Shown here piece by piece: positions 15,957 to 23,657 of a stretch of 64,000 bases of DNA. Made by a program: the position numbers and the translations under genes. The first letter of the stretch is position 1, and each line of letters opens with the position of its first letter. A model generated the notes under the pieces. The model saw only the letters and a list, made by a program, of their open reading frames with translations. It was not told where the DNA came from and did not search any database. Source of the DNA: Rhizobium leguminosarum (GTDB taxonomy: Bacteria > Pseudomonadota > Alphaproteobacteria > Rhizobiales > Rhizobiaceae); the NCBI RefSeq assembly GCF_004123835.1, contig NZ_MZMU01000019.1, positions 186,001-250,000 of the forward strand. The letters run 5' to 3'.

Positions 15957-16214
15957 CTACTTATTGAGAATGAGCTTGCCCTGACGGGTGATCTTCAGGC
16001 GATAGACCAAGCCGTCGTGTCTAATCATGATCTCCTTCGTGCCGCGGAAAAGATCCGTGCTTTCGACGATCCGGTGCTGCGCCGCAGGCTCGCTTTGCAG
16101 AGGCACGTGCTTAAAGTTATCTGGCTTTTCAACCATCATTTCGGTTGGCAATTCCGTGAGGCCGGTGATCAGGTCCCCGGTTGTGATGACAATTATCTTG
16201 ACTTTCTTACTCAT
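15957..16214 (-). CDS. hmuP: Hemin uptake protein HemP/HmuP
   Basis: Up to 85 residues. The C-terminal half is the HemP/HmuP signature (LFRGTKEIMIRHDGLVYRLK then ITRQGKLILNK). In rhizobia HmuP is needed for expression of the outer-membrane heme receptor gene together with Irr. The start is uncertain: the long form begins MSKKVKIIV with no clear ribosome site, and MMVEKPDNF at 16139 would give a 60-residue protein closer to the usual size. It is the first gene of hmuPSTUV. No receptor gene is in this window. Confidence 0.85.
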   Translation of the reverse strand: MSKKVKIIVITTGDLITGLTELPTEMMVEKPDNFKHVPLQSEPAAQHRIVESTDLFRGTKEIMIRHDGLVYRLKITRQGKLILNK

Positions 16215-16237
16215 AGTTTTTTAAAGACGCAATAGGA

Positions 16238-16250
16238 GACTAATACAGTC
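16238..16250. promoter_or_regulatory. Candidate operator in the hmuP/tonB-side divergent region
   Basis: A perfect GACT-N5-AGTC dyad lies 24 bp upstream of the long hmuP start. A TTGACT hexamer on the - strand overlaps it. Iron-responsive regulation (RirA or Irr) is expected for such genes, but this site does not match a box I can name with confidence. Confidence 0.35.
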
Positions 16251-16311
16251 AAGTTTTTGAGATTGCTGATATGAGGCCGCCTTGCGGCGGTTCGCGACAA
16301 TGGCGGAGAAG

Positions 16312-16737
16312 ATGATGACGGGTAGGTTTGCGGCTGTTGCGGCCGGCATGGTGATGGTGGTTTCAAGTGTATGCCAGGCGCAGGATGCGGCAACCGCCAA
16401 GCTGGATGTCGAACTCAACGCTCTGGCGCCATCGCAAAAGGGCTGCATGATGACTTTCGTCGCCGAGAACAATCTCCAGACCCCGATCAACAAGATCTCC
16501 TTCGAGCTCGCCTTTTTCAACGACAAGAATGCGGTCGACCGCATCACCGTGCTCGACTTCCGCGATCTGCCGCAGGGCAAGAAGCGCGTGCGCCAGTTCG
16601 ATATGCCGAATGTGAAGTGCGAGACGGTCACCCGCATCATCATCAACGACACGCCGGTCTGCGACGGTCCGGCGGCGGGCGAATGCATGAAGGGTCTCGT
16701 CACCCGCTCTCAGATTTCGGTTCCCTTCGAGGGCTAA
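16312..16737 (+). CDS. Secreted protein of unknown function upstream of tonB
   Basis: About 141 residues with a signal peptide (FAAVAAGMVMVVSSVCQA, cleavage near AQAQ). The mature region has four Cys (KGCMMTF, NVKCETV, TPVCDGP, GECMKG) that could form two disulfides, which suggests a periplasmic protein. A GGAG site fits the ATG at 16312 or 16315; a TTG and an ATG upstream are also in frame. It is divergent from hmuP and 55 bp ahead of tonB, so a role in heme/iron uptake is inferred from neighbours only. Confidence 0.75.
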   Translation: MMTGRFAAVAAGMVMVVSSVCQAQDAATAKLDVELNALAPSQKGCMMTFVAENNLQTPINKISFELAFFNDKNAVDRITVLDFRDLPQGKKRVRQFDMPNVKCETVTRIIINDTPVCDGPAAGECMKGLVTRSQISVPFEG

Positions 16738-16792
16738 GATACGCTGGGAATGATTCCCGGCGGACATGTTTCAGGCTGTCCGAGGCATACAA

Positions 16793-18148
16793 ATGGCAAT
16801 TTCAGCGAAGACCAGATCGAGACAGGTGCTCATCGGGGAGCCGGACGCTGACGGCGGTCTGAACGATAACAACATGCATCCCGGCCACGAGCTTTCCGAC
16901 CTGCGCAATGTGCAGCGGCAGCCGGCCGGCGAGGCGGTGGTCCACTACTCGCGCTTCGCACAGATCTCCTCCTTTCCCGATCATCCGGAAGCCGAGCCGA
17001 TAGCCTCCGTTCCCGCGCCGCCGATGGATGCGGCGGTGGAAAAGCAGGAAGACGAGAAGGCACCGGCGCGGCGACGGGTGGCGCTGACGTGCATTGGTTC
17101 GCTGATTTTCCACGCGACGCTGGCCGCTGTATTGCTCATTGCCTTCCTCAAGGCGCCGGAGGAGGCGGTCGAAGAAGCCGGTCAGGCGATGAGCGTCGTC
17201 ATGTACGGTGATTTCAATGTCGATCAGACGGCAGCCGGCGAGACCGAAACGACTGTGCAGCAGGAAATTATTCCGGAGCCTGTGCAGCCTGAGACGATCC
17301 AGCCGACGGAAACGGCGGAAGTGCAGCCGGAAGCCGTGCAGCCGACCGAGGTCGCCCCTGTCGAGACGCAGGATCCCATTCAGCAGCCTCCTGCGCCGGA
17401 AGTGACGCGTGTTTCGCCGGAAACGGCTGCGGCTGTCGAGCCTGAGATCCTGGTGTCCGAAGTGCCGGCGGAGGAGTCCGTCGCACAGCCGATGTCGACG
17501 GTCGTTCCCGAACAGCAGCAGGTGCCGGTCGATACGGTTTCGCCTGAAGTACAGCCGACTGCGGTCCAACCGACCGAAGTGCAGCCCGCGGAAACCCAGC
17601 CGGAAGTCGCGGAGACCCCGCAAGAGGTGAAGCCTGTCGAAACCGCCGAAGTCCAGCCGGAGCCGGAACAGCCTGAGGAAGTTGTCACGCCGACACCGAA
17701 GCCCAAGGTGACGACGCAGGAGAAGCCGAAATCGGTCGAGAAGAAGCGGCCGCCGCAGAAGGCAGCGGGCAGGAATGGCGAGCAGCAACAGAATTCGGAG
17801 CGCGGCATTGCCGAAGGCGATCCGTCAGCCCAGTCAGACCGTAATTCGCAAGCCGCCAGCAATAATAACGGGGTAGGCACAGCTGCCCGCGCCAACTATG
17901 GCGGAAAGGTTCGTGCACGCATCCGGCGCGCCCTTCGCGAGCCGAAGAATGTTAGTGGGACGGCCGGAGTGAGGCTGACCATCACTGGAAGCGGTAATCT
18001 TGTCTCTGCTGTCATCTCCAGAAGCTCGGGCGTTCCGGAGATCGATCAGGCGGCTGCCGACGCTGTGCGGCGTGCATCACCCTTCAGTCCGCCTCCAGGC
18101 GGAATCTCGATGAGCTTCACGCAGGTCTTCGAGATCGGGAGGAAATAA
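16793..18148 (+). CDS. tonB: TonB energy-transducing protein
   Basis: About 451 residues. The layout is an unusually long cytoplasmic N-terminus (about 100 residues), one membrane segment (CIGSLIFHATLAAVLLIAFL), a long Pro/Glu/Gln/Val-rich periplasmic spacer with imperfect repeats (QPTEV, QPAETQP), and a TonB C-terminal domain (YGGKVRARIRRALREPKNVS; VPEIDQAAADAVRRASPF). It couples the proton motive force to outer-membrane heme or siderophore receptors. A GAGG site supports 16793; another ATG is at 16766. Confidence 0.9.
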   Translation: MAISAKTRSRQVLIGEPDADGGLNDNNMHPGHELSDLRNVQRQPAGEAVVHYSRFAQISSFPDHPEAEPIASVPAPPMDAAVEKQEDEKAPARRRVALTCIGSLIFHATLAAVLLIAFLKAPEEAVEEAGQAMSVVMYGDFNVDQTAAGETETTVQQEIIPEPVQPETIQPTETAEVQPEAVQPTEVAPVETQDPIQQPPAPEVTRVSPETAAAVEPEILVSEVPAEESVAQPMSTVVPEQQQVPVDTVSPEVQPTAVQPTEVQPAETQPEVAETPQEVKPVETAEVQPEPEQPEEVVTPTPKPKVTTQEKPKSVEKKRPPQKAAGRNGEQQQNSERGIAEGDPSAQSDRNSQAASNNNGVGTAARANYGGKVRARIRRALREPKNVSGTAGVRLTITGSGNLVSAVISRSSGVPEIDQAAADAVRRASPFSPPPGGISMSFTQVFEIGRK

Positions 18149-18256
18149 ATATGATAAAAACAATCAACTTTATACTTTACTCTAAAAATCAAGTTTAATA
18201 AGGTCCACCCGCACACGCAGGAATCGTGTGACGATCAACGAGCGAACGGGTGGCAT
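18149..18256. other. AT-rich gap between tonB and the DUF2325 gene
   Basis: About 105 bp, markedly richer in A+T than its neighbours (for example ATAAAAACAATCAACTTTAT). It may hold the promoter of the four-gene group that follows. I could not assign -35/-10 elements or a named iron-response box. Confidence 0.4.
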
Positions 18257-18664
18257 ATGGCTCGCAAGGGCAAGAAGGGTTCTAACCGGGAGGTCCGCGA
18301 TAGCGCGGGCGAGGACGCTGGTCAGGCATCCCTCGGACGGTCCAAACTGGATGGCCGCAGTTTCCTTTATGTCGGCGGCCGTGACTGCCAGGTGGCGCAT
18401 CTTCGCCAGATCGCCAGCAATTTCGGCGCTGAGCTCATCCACCATGATGGCGGTCTGCGCGAAGCGGTTTCCCGCATCGATACTCTGCTTCCCTCGGTCG
18501 ACTGCGTGTTCTGCCCGATCGACTGTATCAGCCACGATGCCTGCCTGCGTGTGAAGACCGGCTGCAAGAAGTTCAGCAAGACCTTCATCCCGCTTCGCAA
18601 CGGCAGCAAGTCCAGCCTGGAGCGTGCGCTGCAGACGATGAACGAACGAGACAATTCCCGATGA
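18257..18664 (+). CDS. DUF2325 protein
   Basis: 135 residues with a complete DUF2325 domain: SFLYVGGRDCQVAHLRQIAS, IHHDGGLREAVSRIDTLLPS, and the cysteine-rich VDCVFCPIDCISHDACLRVK. The Cys/His arrangement suggests metal or heme binding, but the molecular function of the family is not established. The next gene starts within its stop codon (ATGA), so the two are coupled. Its position after tonB and before an IsdG-like gene suggests a role in heme or iron handling. Confidence 0.8.
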   Translation: MARKGKKGSNREVRDSAGEDAGQASLGRSKLDGRSFLYVGGRDCQVAHLRQIASNFGAELIHHDGGLREAVSRIDTLLPSVDCVFCPIDCISHDACLRVKTGCKKFSKTFIPLRNGSKSSLERALQTMNERDNSR

Positions 18665-18933
18665 ACGACCAGCGTCCCGACGGCTTCACCATGATCGGCC
18701 TGCATAAGCTCGCCGCGCAGACAGGCGAGGGCCTCGTGCCCGAACTCTACGAACTTTTCCAGCAGCATGCCGAACGCCAGCAGATCTACCAGAATGTGAT
18801 GTTCTTTCCCACCTGGGAAGCGCGCATGCCCGGAGAAGCGGCAACAAGACCGCTTGGCCTGGCGGCGGCAAACGGCGATAATGTTCTCGCCTTTCCCTCG
18901 CGTGTGGCAAGGGCGGGCAAAAGGAAGGCGTAA
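18661..18933 (+). CDS. Small protein of unknown function, coupled to DUF2325
   Basis: 90 residues, no domain recognised. The start MNDQRPDGFTMIGLHKLAAQ is polar/helical. FQQHAERQQIYQNVMFFPTW follows, with a Gly/Ala-rich, basic C-terminus. It has no signal peptide or membrane segment. It overlaps the DUF2325 stop by ATGA and ends 9 bp before the IsdG-like gene, so it is very probably expressed and part of this heme-linked operon. Confidence 0.7.
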   Translation: MNDQRPDGFTMIGLHKLAAQTGEGLVPELYELFQQHAERQQIYQNVMFFPTWEARMPGEAATRPLGLAAANGDNVLAFPSRVARAGKRKA

Positions 18934-18942
18934 GGAGATTCC

Positions 18943-19257
18943 ATGTATATCGCAATGAACCGCTTCAAGGTTGCAACCGGGAGCGAAGGCGATTTCGAGA
19001 CGGTCTGGCGTAAACGCGATTCCGGCCTGCCCGAGGTGCCCGGTTTCGTCGAATTCCGCCTGCTGCGCGGCAAGGTCAACGACGAGGAGGGCTATACGCT
19101 CTATTCCTCGCACACGGTCTGGAAAAGCGAAGTGGATTTTCAGAACTGGACGAAGTCCGAGAGCTTTCGCGCGGCGCACCGCAATGCCGGCGATCACAAG
19201 GCGATCTACAAGGGGCCGCCTGTTTTCGAAGGCTTCAATGTGGTCGATGGGATATGA
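18943..19257 (+). CDS. IsdG/HmuQ-like heme-degrading monooxygenase (ABM fold)
   Basis: 104 residues of the dimeric alpha-beta-barrel family: MYIAMNRFKVATGSEGDFET, GFVEFRLLRGKVNDEEGYTL, and SESFRAAHRNAGDH with a candidate heme-ligand His. It resembles the HmuD/HmuQ heme oxygenases of Bradyrhizobium, which cleave heme to release iron. A strong AAGGAG site precedes it. It sits among heme-uptake genes, supporting heme degradation over antibiotic biosynthesis, although it could be a general ABM protein. Confidence 0.78.
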   Translation: MYIAMNRFKVATGSEGDFETVWRKRDSGLPEVPGFVEFRLLRGKVNDEEGYTLYSSHTVWKSEVDFQNWTKSESFRAAHRNAGDHKAIYKGPPVFEGFNVVDGI

Positions 19258-19619
19258 ACCACGGGCCTGATCGCATTGAGGTTCTGCCGGTTCTGCCGTC
19301 GCTCGATATCGATGAGACGCTGGCCTTTTATCGCGACAAGCTCGGCTTTGCCGAGATCGTGCATCGCGCACCGGATTACCTGATCCTGCGGCGCGACGAC
19401 ATGGAACTGCACTTCTGGCGCACCGAGGATGCGGCGCTCTGCGAGAAGACCTCCGTCTATCTTCGTGGCGGCGGCATCGGTGCCCTTCACACGGAATATC
19501 GCGAAAGGGGCGTCGAGCGGCTGACCGACATGGAAGTGCGGCCGTGGAACATGGAAGAATTCTACATTCACGATCCGCACGGCAATCTCCTGCGTTTCGG
19601 CCGCATACCGCAACGCTGA
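19254..19619 (+). CDS. VOC (glyoxalase/bleomycin-resistance) family protein
   Basis: 121 residues with a VOC fold: VLPSLDIDETLAFYRDKLGF, DMELHFWRTEDAAL and FYIHDPHGNLLRFGR. This is the bleomycin-resistance-like subgroup. It overlaps the IsdG-like gene by ATGA and so is co-translated with it. Actual bleomycin binding is unproven; a role with a heme-breakdown product is possible but speculative. Confidence 0.8.
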   Translation: MNHGPDRIEVLPVLPSLDIDETLAFYRDKLGFAEIVHRAPDYLILRRDDMELHFWRTEDAALCEKTSVYLRGGGIGALHTEYRERGVERLTDMEVRPWNMEEFYIHDPHGNLLRFGRIPQR

Positions 19620-19633
19620 TCGCGGATTGGTCC

Positions 19634-20005
19634 TCAGGGCCGGACGCGGAAAACAGCCCCAGCCGCAACGGCCAGCCAGCCGAACATCATGGCGAACCCG
19701 CCGGTCGGGGCTGCCATCGGGAACAAGCCGGAACCGGCAAAACGCAGAGAGACGAGATCGGCTGAAAAGAGCAGCGTGCCGATGCCGATCAGCAAACCGG
19801 CCAGCCAGGCGGTTTTGATCTTGTCAACGCCGAACGCCAATGCCAGTAAGGCAGGCGCATGGGCAAGGCACATGGCCGATGCCGAGGCGAGCAGGTGGGC
19901 ATTGCCGCCGCCATGCGCGGCGGCGGCCGCGAGCGCCACGCCGGCAAAACCGAACAGGCCGGACAACAGATAAAACAGCGGCACGAAACGGTCGTTGAGG
20001 CGCAT
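19634..20005 (-). CDS. DUF423 small membrane protein
   Basis: 123 residues with four hydrophobic segments. The DUF423 pattern is visible (LLSGLFGFAGVALAAAAAHG near the start, LIGIGTLLFSADLVSLRFAG later). The function of the family is unknown. It starts 3 nt after the truncated hemoglobin stop and is convergent with the VOC gene. Confidence 0.8.
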   Translation of the reverse strand: MRLNDRFVPLFYLLSGLFGFAGVALAAAAAHGGGNAHLLASASAMCLAHAPALLALAFGVDKIKTAWLAGLLIGIGTLLFSADLVSLRFAGSGLFPMAAPTGGFAMMFGWLAVAAGAVFRVRP

Positions 20006-20008
20006 CGG

Positions 20009-20434
20009 CTATTCCTTGTTCTGCATGTGATAGGCGAGCCGCTCCACCGGCGCCCAAATGAGATCGCGCAACGCTTGGCTTGAGATCGTCTCGTCCATGG
20101 CGCGGCGGAAGCAGAGCAGCCATTCGTCGCGCTCGACAGGGCCGATCTCGGCGACGAAATGGCGGCTGCGCAGGCGCGGATGGCCGCGCTTATCGGTATA
20201 GAGCGGCGGGCCGCCGAGATAACCGGTCATATATTCGTAGAATTTCTCTTCGCTGCCCACAAGGCTCGGCGGATGCACGGCGCGCACGTTTCTCGCCTCC
20301 GGCAGCGTGTCCATCAGCCCGTAGAAGCGGTGGGTGAGCACCCGCACGACAGGATCGCCGCCGATCGCCTGATATAAGGTGGTGACCTTCTCCGTCACGA
20401 AACCATCCCCGATCCCATCGCCATTACTCGACAT
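20009..20434 (-). CDS. Group II truncated hemoglobin (trHbO)
   Basis: A 141-residue globin with LYQAIGGDPVVRVLTHRFYG at the A/B helices, FYEYMTGYLGGPPLYTDKRG in the E region, and the conserved HPRLRSRHFVAEI supplying the proximal His. Group II members bind oxygen, NO or peroxide. It forms a pair with the DUF423 gene and is divergent from the TetR/SMR genes. The nearby heme genes make heme supply plausible, but no direct link is shown. Confidence 0.88.
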   Translation of the reverse strand: MSSNGDGIGDGFVTEKVTTLYQAIGGDPVVRVLTHRFYGLMDTLPEARNVRAVHPPSLVGSEEKFYEYMTGYLGGPPLYTDKRGHPRLRSRHFVAEIGPVERDEWLLCFRRAMDETISSQALRDLIWAPVERLAYHMQNKE

Positions 20435-20549
20435 TCCCCGGCCTCTTCATGCACCGGGCGGAAAATGATCGCAACTGTCATCAAGGTGCCGCGGCATTTC
20501 GCGCATAATGCCGAGACGGCAGGGGGTTCGGCCGATTCTTCTTGACAAA

Positions 20550-20563
20550 ACCGTCCGGACGGT
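20550..20563. promoter_or_regulatory. Palindromic operator in the promoter of the TetR-SMR pair
   Basis: A perfect 14-bp palindrome ACCGTCCGGACGGT starts 2 bp after a TTGACA hexamer and ends 13 bp before the TetR ATG. A repressor bound here would block RNA polymerase. This is the usual layout for an autoregulated TetR gene with an efflux partner. Confidence 0.75.
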
Positions 20564-20576
20564 ATCTTTTAGCTGC

Positions 20577-21140
20577 ATGTCGAACGCTCATCATCGCAAG
20601 AAACAGCCCGTACTCGTGCGCCAGCAGTTGCTGGAGGTCGCCGCGCGCCTTGCTGCCAGCGACGGCATGGCGGCCGTCACGCTCGATGCGGTTTCCGCCG
20701 CGTCCAGCGTCAGCAAGGGCGGGCTGCTGCATCACTTCCCAACGAAGAATGCGTTGCTCGATGCCCTGTTCGAGAGCCTGCTCGAAAAGTTCGACGCCGA
20801 TATAGAGGAACTGATGCGCGGCGATCCGCTGCCGCAGGGCCGCTTCACCCGCGCCTATCTCAGGGCGGTATCCGGTCTCAAGGAACGTCCCGACGATTCC
20901 AGGAGTTGGACGCAGGTAACGATCGCGCTTCTTGCCGAACCCCGGCTGCGTCTTCGCTGGCGCCAATGGGTGCAGGCGCGGGCCGAGGAATATATCGGCA
21001 CCGATTCCTCCCTCGATGCACAAGTCGTGCGTTTCGCCGCCGACGGACTTTGGTTCGCAGATACGTTGGAAAGCCATGATATCAACGGCGTTCTGAGGCG
21101 GGATCTCATCGATCGCCTTGTCGAACTGACCGGCAGGTAA
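20577..21140 (+). CDS. TetR-family regulator of the SMR pump
   Basis: A 187-residue TetR protein. The N-terminal helix-turn-helix is present (LLEVAARLAASDGMAAVTLD, then VSKGGLLHHFPTKNALLDAL), with a ligand-binding C-terminal domain. I start at MSNAHHRKKQP; the frame is open further upstream but runs through the operator. It is followed by the SMR pump gene 18 bp downstream, so it probably represses both until a cationic compound binds. Confidence 0.88.
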   Translation: MSNAHHRKKQPVLVRQQLLEVAARLAASDGMAAVTLDAVSAASSVSKGGLLHHFPTKNALLDALFESLLEKFDADIEELMRGDPLPQGRFTRAYLRAVSGLKERPDDSRSWTQVTIALLAEPRLRLRWRQWVQARAEEYIGTDSSLDAQVVRFAADGLWFADTLESHDINGVLRRDLIDRLVELTGR

Positions 21141-21158
21141 TTCGAAAAGGAATTTGCC

Positions 21159-21500
21159 ATGAGCCACGCCGCCGTCTACGGGCTGCTGTTTGCAGCCATC
21201 GTGCTTGAGGTCATCGGCACGACCGCGCTGCAACTGTCGCAGCAGTTCACCCGCATCGGGCCGACGGCACTCGTCGTCGCCTGTTATGCGGCCGCCTTCT
21301 ATTGCCTGTCGCTGACGCTGAAAAGCATCCCCGTCGGTATCGCTTATGCAATTTGGAGCGCTTTGGGAATTGTGCTGATTTCCTCGGTCGGTTTGGTGTT
21401 CTTCAAGCAGCGCCTCGACCTGCCGGCAATCGTCGGGCTCGGGCTGATCATGTCCGGCGTTTTGGTCGTCAATCTATTTTCTAAATCGGTTTCTCATTGA
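21159..21500 (+). CDS. SMR-family multidrug efflux protein (EmrE/QacE-like)
   Basis: 113 residues with four membrane helices. The essential Glu in helix 1 is present (LLFAAIVLEVIGTTALQLSQ), as are IPVGIAYAIWSALGIVLISS and a C-terminal helix. Such proteins work as dimers exporting quaternary cations or guanidinium-like compounds by proton exchange. It is the second gene of a TetR-SMR operon. Confidence 0.9.
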   Translation: MSHAAVYGLLFAAIVLEVIGTTALQLSQQFTRIGPTALVVACYAAAFYCLSLTLKSIPVGIAYAIWSALGIVLISSVGLVFFKQRLDLPAIVGLGLIMSGVLVVNLFSKSVSH

Positions 21501-21553
21501 TATTGCTGTGATATTGCCGGGCGGTTTTTTCGTCTTCGGCCGGTAAATTTTCC

Positions 21554-21577
21554 CCTTTGTCAAAATACTGACAAAGG
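21554..21577. promoter_or_regulatory. Perfect inverted repeat upstream of thuA
   Basis: CCTTTGTCA-N6-TGACAAAGG is a 9-bp perfect dyad lying 115 bp upstream of the thuA ATG. It has no T-run, so an operator is more likely than a terminator. No regulator gene is adjacent; the binding protein is unknown. Confidence 0.65.
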
Positions 21578-21691
21578 TCTATGTGTTCCTTGGACGTGGA
21601 GGAGACGAGGCGCAGCCAGCGACGTTTTCCAAAGCGCTTTGAATCCTGCCTTCCCGCCTATCGATACTTCCAGGTTCTACAGGAGCACATC

Positions 21692-22477
21692 ATGGCCATT
21701 CGCACCGTCGTCTGGGGAGAGAATATCCACGAGAAAACCAATGCGGTCGTCCGGGGGATCTATCCCGAAGGCATGCACACGACGATCGCCAATGCGCTGA
21801 ACACCGATCCCGGTATCTCGGCGACGACAGCGACGCTGCAGGAGCCGGAACACGGCCTCAGCGAAGCCCGCCTTGCCGAAACCGACGTCTTGACCTGGTG
21901 GGGCCACAAGGATCACGGCGCGGTCTCCGACGTTGTCGTCGAGCGTGTTGCCAAGCGCGTCTGGGAAGGCATGGGCCTGCTCGTGCTGCATTCCGGCCAT
22001 TTCTCCAAGATCTTCAAGCGGCTGATGGGCACGCCCTGCGCGCTGAAATGGCGCGAGGCGGGTGAGCGCGAGCGTTTGTGGACGATCAACCAGCGCCATC
22101 CGATCGCCGCCGGCATCGGCGAGCATTTCGAGCTTGAGAACGAAGAAATGTACGGCGAGCAGTTCTCGGTGCCGGAACCGCTCGAAACGGTGTTCATCTC
22201 CTGGTTCCAGGGCGGTGAAGTGTTCCGCTCGGGCCTGACCTGGCGCCGCGGCGCCGGTAACATCTTCTATTTCCGCCCCGGCCACGAGACCTATCCGACC
22301 TATCACGACGTCAATGTCCAGAAGGTGCTGATCAACGGCGTGAAGTGGGCCTATAACCCTGAGGGGTCGTTGACGAGCATTACCGATGCTCCAAATGTCC
22401 CGGTAGAAAAAGCACTGGAGCCGATCGTCGAACGCGGCCCGAGACTGCACCAGGCCGGCGAAGCCGGTTACCGCTGA
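21692..22477 (+). CDS. thuA: ThuA-like trehalose/disaccharide utilization protein
   Basis: 261 residues of the ThuA family, which has a class I glutamine-amidotransferase-like fold. Conserved parts include VVWGENIHEKTNAVVRGIYP, LTWWGHKDHGAVSD, LLVLHSGHFSKIFKRLMGT and NIFYFRPGHETYPTYHD. In Sinorhizobium thuAB act in catabolism of trehalose and related disaccharides through keto-derivatives. The ATG follows an AGGAG site at 21681. The oxidoreductase is 9 bp downstream. The thuEFGK transporter of the classical cluster is absent, so the substrate may differ. Confidence 0.85.
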   Translation: MAIRTVVWGENIHEKTNAVVRGIYPEGMHTTIANALNTDPGISATTATLQEPEHGLSEARLAETDVLTWWGHKDHGAVSDVVVERVAKRVWEGMGLLVLHSGHFSKIFKRLMGTPCALKWREAGERERLWTINQRHPIAAGIGEHFELENEEMYGEQFSVPEPLETVFISWFQGGEVFRSGLTWRRGAGNIFYFRPGHETYPTYHDVNVQKVLINGVKWAYNPEGSLTSITDAPNVPVEKALEPIVERGPRLHQAGEAGYR

Positions 22478-22486
22478 GGAGCATCC

Positions 22487-23530
22487 ATGCGTCTACTCGT
22501 TCTTGGCACGGGGGTGATGGCAAAAAACCAACTCGCCCGCTTCCCCCTCATCGACGGCGTGACAGTGGTCGGTGCCGTCGACACCGATCCTGAGCGGCTT
22601 TCGGCCTTCGCCGACAAGTTCAACATCGAAAAGCGGTTTCTTTCGCTGGAGGAGGCGATCGCCTGGGGTGAATTCGATGCGGCAACAAATGTCACGCCCG
22701 ACCGCATCCATCACCCGACGACGATGGCGCTGATTGCCGCGGGCAAGCATGTGTTCTGCGAGAAGCCGCTGGCGGAGAACTATGCGAAAGCGCTGGAGAT
22801 GACGGAGGCGGCCGAAAAGGCTGGCGTCATCAACATGGTCAACCTCACCTATCGCAACGTCGCGCCGCTGCAGCGCGCCCGTGAGATGGTGCTCGCCGGC
22901 GAGCTCGGCACGATCAGACATGTGGAAGCCTCCTATCTCCAGAGCTGGCTCGTGTCGCGCGCCTGGGGCGACTGGCGCACGGAATCGACCTGGCTGTGGC
23001 GGCTTTCCACCGGTCACGGTTCGAACGGTGTGCTCGGCGACGTCGGCATCCATATTCTGGATTTCGCCGCCTATGGCGCGGCGACCGACATCGACCACGT
23101 CTTTGCGCGGCTGAAGACCTTCAACAAGGCGCCGGGCGGCCAGATCGGCGAATATCTGCTCGATGCCAATGACAGCTTCACGATGTCTGTCGATTTCGCC
23201 AACGGCGCGCTCGGCGTCATCCATGCCAGTCGCTGGGCGACAGGGCATCTGAACGAGTTGAAGCTGCGCATTTATGGCGAGAGGGGCAGCCTCGAGGTCA
23301 TCCATCGTCCGAGCGGTTCCGAGCTGCACGGCTGCCTCGGCGAGGATGTCGAAACCGCCACCTGGTCGAAGATCGAGGTTGAACCGGTGGCGACCAACTA
23401 CCAGCGTTTTGCCGAGGCCGTGGCAAGCGGCATCCAGCCGGACCCGAACTTCCGCCACGCTGCCAACCTGCAGAAGGTGCTCGACCTTGCGATGGTGGCC
23501 GAGCGCGAGCGGCGCGAGTTGAAGGTCTGA
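22487..23530 (+). CDS. Gfo/Idh/MocA-family oxidoreductase (ThuB-like)
   Basis: 347 residues. The N-terminal Rossmann motif is MRLLVLGTGVMAKNQLARFP, the typical AGKHVFCEKPLAENY follows with the catalytic-region Lys, and a C-terminal alpha/beta domain completes it. It would oxidise a sugar with NAD(P). It is in an operon with thuA, and its length is close to that I expect for ThuB, which makes a ThuB role plausible but not proven. Confidence 0.85.
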   Translation: MRLLVLGTGVMAKNQLARFPLIDGVTVVGAVDTDPERLSAFADKFNIEKRFLSLEEAIAWGEFDAATNVTPDRIHHPTTMALIAAGKHVFCEKPLAENYAKALEMTEAAEKAGVINMVNLTYRNVAPLQRAREMVLAGELGTIRHVEASYLQSWLVSRAWGDWRTESTWLWRLSTGHGSNGVLGDVGIHILDFAAYGAATDIDHVFARLKTFNKAPGGQIGEYLLDANDSFTMSVDFANGALGVIHASRWATGHLNELKLRIYGERGSLEVIHRPSGSELHGCLGEDVETATWSKIEVEPVATNYQRFAEAVASGIQPDPNFRHAANLQKVLDLAMVAERERRELKV

Positions 23531-23540
23531 CCGAGATATC

Positions 23541-23574
23541 GAACCGCTCACGATAGGAACGTCGTGAACGGTTT
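23541..23574 (+). terminator. Stem-loop after the thuA operon
   Basis: AACCG..CACGA pairs with TCGTG..CGGTT with two internal mismatches, 10 bp after the oxidoreductase stop. Only a short TTT follows, so termination strength is uncertain. Confidence 0.4.
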
Positions 23575-23657
23575 CCTCGCCGCATATCTTCGTAAGGCAT
23601 TCTATATTCTTGTTTTTCCTGCCTCTGGTAGGTTTGGGGCATAACAGGGCAAGCCGC

